From JAGOBX01 sp017999075 [NCBI: Candidatus Babelota bacterium] (GTDB taxonomy: Bacteria; JAGOBX01), in contig JAGOBX010000164.1 of NCBI GenBank assembly GCA_017999075.1, positions 1 through 7,453 of the forward strand: a stretch of 7,453 nt of DNA. The letters run 5' to 3'. The translations under genes were made by a program, and so were the position numbers. Position 1 is the first letter of the stretch; every line of letters begins with the position of its first letter. This document shows positions 3,061-7,453 of the stretch, piece after piece. The notes under the pieces were generated by a model. It was given only the letters and a program-made list of their open reading frames with translations. It was not told the origin of the DNA and made no database searches.

Positions 3061-6048
3061 ATGGCAGATAATCCAATTTTAAATAATCCATATTTGGAAC
3101 CAAAAATATATTATAATACCGATATACAGGGAAATTTAGATTATTCGGATATAAAAAAAGGGCGGCGTATTTATTCTCACGATATAACACCGCAGCCGAC
3201 ACAAAGACCCAATACTCAACAAGGACTTTTCAATATTTCAGATATACAGGACAGATATGAAGAACATTTAATTAATGTTTTAAGAAAAGAAGTTAGTATC
3301 TGGCGAAAAAACAAATACCCGAACACTACAAGAATTACAAAATTATTACTTGACTATTGGTTTGATAGCGCCGACAGAATTGATTATCATAAATTATTTT
3401 TTGCGCAGCAGGAAGCGGTTGAGACTGCAATATTTCTAAATGAAATTGCAGATAAATCAAATTCAGGGCAAGCTATATTAAACAGATTAAGAAACGGTCA
3501 GGTTATTGTCGAAAAAAATTCTCAGTTCAATCTACCTCGCATTGCGTTCAAGATGGCGACAGGGTCTGGCAAAACTGTTGTAATGGCTATGCTGATACTT
3601 TACCATTTTTATAATCGGCTTGAATACAGAAATGATACACGCTTTGCAGATAATTTTATAATTATAGCGCCAGGTATCACTATTAAGGACCGCCTTGGCG
3701 TTTTATATGTTGATACTCAAAATAATTCTATTCAAAATATTCAGGATTATTATCGAACGCGGCGTTTGATTCCACAAAATTATGAACAGGATTTATTACA
3801 GCTTAATTCCAAACTGATAATAACAAATTACCACTCTTTCGAACAGAAAGTTTTAAAAGGAAACAAAAAAACTCCTTTTGACGGCAAAATAGGCGCGGAT
3901 GGAAAAAAGGTTAGGGAACTTGAAGATTATTCGCTTGTTTTAAAAAGAATCGTTGGCAAATTTAAAAAAGGGTCAAGAATTTTGGTTATTAATGATGAAG
4001 CGCATCATTGTTATTTGCCGAAAGTAAAAGAGAAAAACGTTAAACACGATGATTCGGAAGGGGAAAACGAACGCGCATCAATTTGGTTCAATGGTATAGT
4101 AGAACTTTCAAAACAATATCAATTACGGTATGTCTATGATTTAAGCGCAACACCATATTTTCTTCAAGGCTCTGGGTATGAATCATATTCATTATTTCCC
4201 TGGACTGTTTCTGATTTTGGTTTAATAGAAGCTATCGAATCTGGGTTGGTAAAGATTCCGTTTTTACCTGAATCAGATTCAACACAGCAAATAGAAATGC
4301 CTGTGTTACGAAATCTTTATGAACATATAAAAAAAGATTTACCTAAAAAAGGCGCGAGTTCATTAAAATTATCAGGCGCGCCTAAGTTGCCCGAACTTAT
4401 AAAAATTGCGTTGGATCAATTCTATTCGCATTATGAAAAATCATATAATGAATTTCGTGATTTATTTGGAAATCCGCCAGTATTCATAATTGTTTGTAAT
4501 AATACCAATGTGTCTTCCGAAGTATTTAAATATATAGCTGGTTATGAAATTGACCGAGAAGATAAAACCAAATTAATTATTCCAGGTAATTTTGAGTTAT
4601 TCAGCAATTACCAAAAAGATACTTTAAAACCTTTGGATAAATGTCCCACTCTTTTGATTGATTCAAATGCTCTTGAAAATTCAGAGCAAATAGATGAACA
4701 ATTTAAAAAGATTTTTACTTCGGAAATTGAAATTTTCAAAAAAGAATATCGTATAATGCATCCAGATAAATCAGCCGATAATCTTATTGACTCCGATATA
4801 TTGCGTGAAGTAGTAAATACAGTTGGCAAACAAGGAATGCTTGGCGGACATATCAGATGCGTTGTTTCTGTATCAATGCTGACCGAAGGCTGGGACGCAA
4901 ATACCGTTACGCATATAATGGGAATTCGAGCGTTCGGTTCTCAATTATTATGCGAACAGGTAGCTGGCAGAGCATTACGGCGTTCATCATATTTTTTAGG
5001 GAAAGATGGTAAATTTCCGCCTGAATATGCGCATATAATCGGCGTTCCTTTCAGATTCTTTAAGGGCGGCAAATCAGCAGCGGTTATAGTTCAGGATGAT
5101 ATTAAAATAATTAAAGCATTACAGGAAAGGGAAAAATATGAAATTATCTTTCCAAATATAACTGGATACCGCGTTGAATCCGAATCGCAAATATATGAAG
5201 CTGATTTTAGCAAAGTGGAAGATTATGTAATTGATGGTTCTGTTTTACCTGTTCAGACAGATATGAAAAATGCTTTTTCGTCTGATAAAGAAATATTAAC
5301 GCTCGAAAAATGCAAAGAAAAACGGGAACAAGAATTAATTTACCTGATTACCAAAAATTTATTGTCGTTTTACTATTCCGATATAAATGGATTTCCAGAA
5401 TTTCAATTATTCAATCAATTGAAGAAAATAGTTCACGAATGGTATGAATTCAAAATTAAGTTATCTGGACCTGCATTTAAACAGATGTTATATTATTGCG
5501 AGCCGAAAAATATTTGTAATCACATTAAACGCGGAATAGATTCTAAAAATATAAATTCTACAAAAATATTCCCAGTTTTTAATTATTATAACAAACTCGG
5601 TTCGACAAAATATGTGCACGGCGCTACTTCAAAAGAAATTTATGCGACAAAAAACAGTCATATTAATTATGTTGTCGCTGATACTAAGAGTTGGGAACAG
5701 ATTGCCGCTAAAACATTTGAAGAACTATCGGACAAAATTTATTGTTATGTAAAAAATGCTTTTCTCGGTTTTTCTATTCCTTATATAAAAGATGATAAAG
5801 ACAGGCAATATTTTCCAGATTTTATTGTAAAATGTAAGACAAAAAATAAAAAATTTATTAATTTGATTGTTGAAATTACAGGGATGAATCAGGATAAATC
5901 TGAAAAACGCTGGTATTTGTTGAATAGGTGGTTGCCAGCAGTTAACAGTGTGTCTGAAATGTATGGATATGACAAATTCGATTTTATGGAAATTTCGGAT
6001 ATAAAAAATATTAAAGAGTTATTGCGGATAAAAATTCAATCACTATAA
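3061..6048 (+). CDS. Type III-like restriction endonuclease subunit (SF2 helicase plus PD-(D/E)xK-like C-terminus), 995 residues
   Basis: The protein is an ATP-dependent translocase and nuclease partner of the downstream methyltransferase. Visible motifs in order: Q-tip-like FFAQQEA (113-119), Walker A ATGSGKT (166-172), DEAH (312-315), motif III SATP (362-365), motif V MLTEGWD (606-612), and arginine-finger motif VI QVAGRALRR (633-641). At the C-terminus, FSIPYIKDDKDRQYFPDFIV (904-923) followed by LIVEITG (935-941) aligns with the nuclease core P-D...E-x-K of type III Res proteins, but the lysine position is T940. Length is as expected for this class. The start MADNPILNNPYLEP resembles the conserved N-terminus of its large Res subfamily (I recall the label BPTD_3080), supporting ATG 3061 despite the weak AGG ribosome site. 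It precedes mod, the reverse of classic type III operons. If the active site is truly changed, it may nick, cut poorly, or use another lysine such as K946 or K949. Confidence 0.9.
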   Translation: MADNPILNNPYLEPKIYYNTDIQGNLDYSDIKKGRRIYSHDITPQPTQRPNTQQGLFNISDIQDRYEEHLINVLRKEVSIWRKNKYPNTTRITKLLLDYWFDSADRIDYHKLFFAQQEAVETAIFLNEIADKSNSGQAILNRLRNGQVIVEKNSQFNLPRIAFKMATGSGKTVVMAMLILYHFYNRLEYRNDTRFADNFIIIAPGITIKDRLGVLYVDTQNNSIQNIQDYYRTRRLIPQNYEQDLLQLNSKLIITNYHSFEQKVLKGNKKTPFDGKIGADGKKVRELEDYSLVLKRIVGKFKKGSRILVINDEAHHCYLPKVKEKNVKHDDSEGENERASIWFNGIVELSKQYQLRYVYDLSATPYFLQGSGYESYSLFPWTVSDFGLIEAIESGLVKIPFLPESDSTQQIEMPVLRNLYEHIKKDLPKKGASSLKLSGAPKLPELIKIALDQFYSHYEKSYNEFRDLFGNPPVFIIVCNNTNVSSEVFKYIAGYEIDREDKTKLIIPGNFELFSNYQKDTLKPLDKCPTLLIDSNALENSEQIDEQFKKIFTSEIEIFKKEYRIMHPDKSADNLIDSDILREVVNTVGKQGMLGGHIRCVVSVSMLTEGWDANTVTHIMGIRAFGSQLLCEQVAGRALRRSSYFLGKDGKFPPEYAHIIGVPFRFFKGGKSAAVIVQDDIKIIKALQEREKYEIIFPNITGYRVESESQIYEADFSKVEDYVIDGSVLPVQTDMKNAFSSDKEILTLEKCKEKREQELIYLITKNLLSFYYSDINGFPEFQLFNQLKKIVHEWYEFKIKLSGPAFKQMLYYCEPKNICNHIKRGIDSKNINSTKIFPVFNYYNKLGSTKYVHGATSKEIYATKNSHINYVVADTKSWEQIAAKTFEELSDKIYCYVKNAFLGFSIPYIKDDKDRQYFPDFIVKCKTKNKKFINLIVEITGMNQDKSEKRWYLLNRWLPAVNSVSEMYGYDKFDFMEISDIKNIKELLRIKIQSL

Positions 6049-6053
6049 GGAGA
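6047..6053 (+). promoter_or_regulatory. Ribosome binding site of mod overlapping the res stop codon
   Basis: AAGGAGA starts inside the TAA stop of res (6046-6048) and lies 9 nt before the mod ATG at 6063. It is far stronger than the res site. From one transcript, the methyltransferase should therefore be made in excess over the endonuclease, protecting the host. Confidence 0.85.
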
Positions 6054-6062
6054 AATCAGTAG

Positions 6063-7453
6063 ATGACTGTCGAATCAATAAAACACAAACATAATAAACG
6101 GGCATTTATTCCTTCGGTATCTGAAGCAGGTCAGGAAACAGACAATCAAATCGTGAAGGAAAAGAAAAGTATTAAAATGGTTCGCAATCCGATTGTTCAG
6201 CGCGGTCAGGATCCCGAATTATACTGGATGAATAAATACGGCGCTGACGATACAGAAAAATTTTCTGAAGTGGATATTCGTTCGTTATACCGCATTGAAC
6301 ATATCTCGCCTGAAATGTTGATACAAAAATTATATAAAATCAAAGAAATTCCAGCTGAACAATTATCGTTAATGGATTTATTCGGTAATTCAATAAATAT
6401 CGATGAACTCGAAAAAGTCGGCGAATATTACAAACACCAGGATAACTGGACGAATAGAATGATTCTCGGCGATTCCCAGCTTGTAATGACATCGCTGTTA
6501 GAACGCGAAGGGCTTGCAGGCAAGGTTCAAACAATTTTTTTTGATCCGCCTTATGGTATTAAATACGGTTCAAACTGGCAGATTAAATTGAATAATAAAA
6601 ATGTTACAGACGGCAAAGACGAACATCTCAGCGGCGAACCAGAACAAATAAAAGCATACCGCGATACTTGGGAATTGGGAATACATTCGTATCTGAGTTA
6701 TCTGCGCGACAGATTGCTGGTAGCTCAAAAATTACTTACTGAAAGCGGAAGTTGCTTTGTCCAGATTTCTGATGAAAATGTACATCTCGTTAGATGCCTG
6801 ATGGATGAGGTTTTTGGAAGCGCAAATTTTGTGAGTTTGATTAGTTTTTCTACAACAAGCGGTTTTGAAAGTAAAACAATATCAAGAGCTGGTGATTATA
6901 TTTTATGGTATGCTAAAGATATTGAAACTGTTAAATATCGACAACTTTATTTAGAAAAACAAGATGATACAAGTGGTTATAATAAAATTGAATTAGAAAA
7001 TGGAGAACGTCGAAGTTTAACAAAAGAAGAAAAAGAAAATTCTTTACTTATTCCTAAAAATTCAAAAATATATTCTTCAGGAGCGTTATTTAGTCCAGGA
7101 GAATCACCAGAGGGATCAAAATCTTTTATTTTTAAAAATAAAGAATATAAACCTTCCAGCGGGCATTGGAAAACTACTTTAAAGGGGTTGGAAAAACTAA
7201 CTCAACTGAATAGAATTGAAGTTTCAGGAAATACTATAAGATATGTTCGATATTTTAATGATTTTCCACTTGTTCCAATAAATAATATATGGAAAGATAC
7301 ACAAACTTTTATGGATAAATATTATGTAGTTCAAACTTCTCAAAAAATCATCCAGCGCTGTCTCCTAATGACCACCGACCCAGGCGATCTTGTTCTTGAC
7401 CCGACCTGCGGCAGCGGCACGTCTGCTTATGTTGCAGAGCAATGGGGCAGACG
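6063..7453 (+). CDS. Type III-like (beta-class) site-specific DNA methyltransferase, first 463 residues, cut by window edge
   Basis: Starting at MTVESIKHKH after a strong ribosome site, the frame is open to the window end. An N-terminal region of about 140 residues (with MVRNPIVQRG and VDIRSLYRIEHISPEMLI) precedes catalytic motif IV DPPYG at 161-165, followed by GSNWQ. The S-adenosylmethionine motif I, DPTCGSGT, comes last at 446-453. This order (IV before I) defines beta-class amino-methyltransferases, including type III Mod proteins, so the expected product is N6-methyladenine (N4-methylcytosine is also possible). The target recognition domain lies between, about 258-425. It sets the recognition sequence for modification and, through Res, for cleavage. 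At least a C-terminal region is missing from the window. The central part has markedly different base composition (see the separate entry). No frameshift is seen. Confidence 0.92.
   Translation, partial: MTVESIKHKHNKRAFIPSVSEAGQETDNQIVKEKKSIKMVRNPIVQRGQDPELYWMNKYGADDTEKFSEVDIRSLYRIEHISPEMLIQKLYKIKEIPAEQLSLMDLFGNSINIDELEKVGEYYKHQDNWTNRMILGDSQLVMTSLLEREGLAGKVQTIFFDPPYGIKYGSNWQIKLNNKNVTDGKDEHLSGEPEQIKAYRDTWELGIHSYLSYLRDRLLVAQKLLTESGSCFVQISDENVHLVRCLMDEVFGSANFVSLISFSTTSGFESKTISRAGDYILWYAKDIETVKYRQLYLEKQDDTSGYNKIELENGERRSLTKEEKENSLLIPKNSKIYSSGALFSPGESPEGSKSFIFKNKEYKPSSGHWKTTLKGLEKLTQLNRIEVSGNTIRYVRYFNDFPLVPINNIWKDTQTFMDKYYVVQTSQKIIQRCLLMTTDPGDLVLDPTCGSGTSAYVAEQWGR
6838..7348 (+). other. AT-rich central (target recognition) segment of mod, probable recombination block
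   Basis: Hand counting gives about 27% GC for 6841-7320, against about 42% for 6601-6840 and about 60% for 7381-7440. Arginine and glycine codons shift from CGC/GGC to AGA/CGA/GGA inside the block and back at its right edge, where the change is abrupt near 7350. The block coincides with the specificity-determining part of the protein. The reading frame is intact, so it is a functional exchange or a very AT-rich allele rather than decay. Confidence 0.6.

Noticed and set aside
4608-4829. Minus-strand open frame inside res.
   Set aside because: Shadow of the helicase coding sequence, with no family resemblance.

Overview
The window looks like an accessory region of a low-GC Gram-positive bacterium (Bacillota). 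The evidence is AT-rich DNA, strong AGGAG-type ribosome binding sites at the expected distance from nearly every start, and U-tailed intrinsic terminators. The species cannot be read from the sequence. Two blocks of opposite orientation meet at about 2770-3050. Spot counts by eye put the left block near 40% GC and most of the right block near 30%.

Left block (1-2768, all minus strand), read in the direction of transcription: a possible tiny CxxC/CxxC protein (2531-2677); a DUF2958 protein (2253-2561) followed by an intrinsic terminator (2161-2206); three copies of an imperfect hairpin repeat (2029-2142); a SLOG-fold nucleotide-binding-like protein (1468-1947); a fourth, diverged repeat copy (1427-1459); a small ribbon-helix-helix protein (1166-1366) whose end overlaps a complete tyrosine recombinase (337-1173); a second terminator (221-259); and the first 65 residues of a GGDEF-domain (diguanylate cyclase-like) protein that runs off the left edge. 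This gene set is typical of a plasmid or integrative element backbone. A third minus-strand terminator at 2725-2768 has no recognisable gene upstream of it. The sequence it would terminate is a GC-richer, partly foldable stretch that may be a small RNA.

Right block (3061-7453, plus strand): an extended -10 promoter (2993-3021) drives a two-gene restriction-modification operon of type III architecture in the unusual order res then mod. Res is a 995-residue SF2 helicase with a C-terminal PD-(D/E)xK-like region in which the usual catalytic lysine is replaced by threonine. Mod is a beta-class DNA methyltransferase, translated from a ribosome binding site overlapping the res stop codon and cut by the right edge. 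Its central target-recognition region is much more AT-rich than both flanks, as expected if the specificity domain was exchanged by recombination.

The right block is a defence locus next to, or carried by, the mobile element represented on the left. The least explained parts are the hairpin repeat family flanking the SLOG gene, the possible ncRNA at the junction, and the GGDEF gene placed directly behind a terminator.
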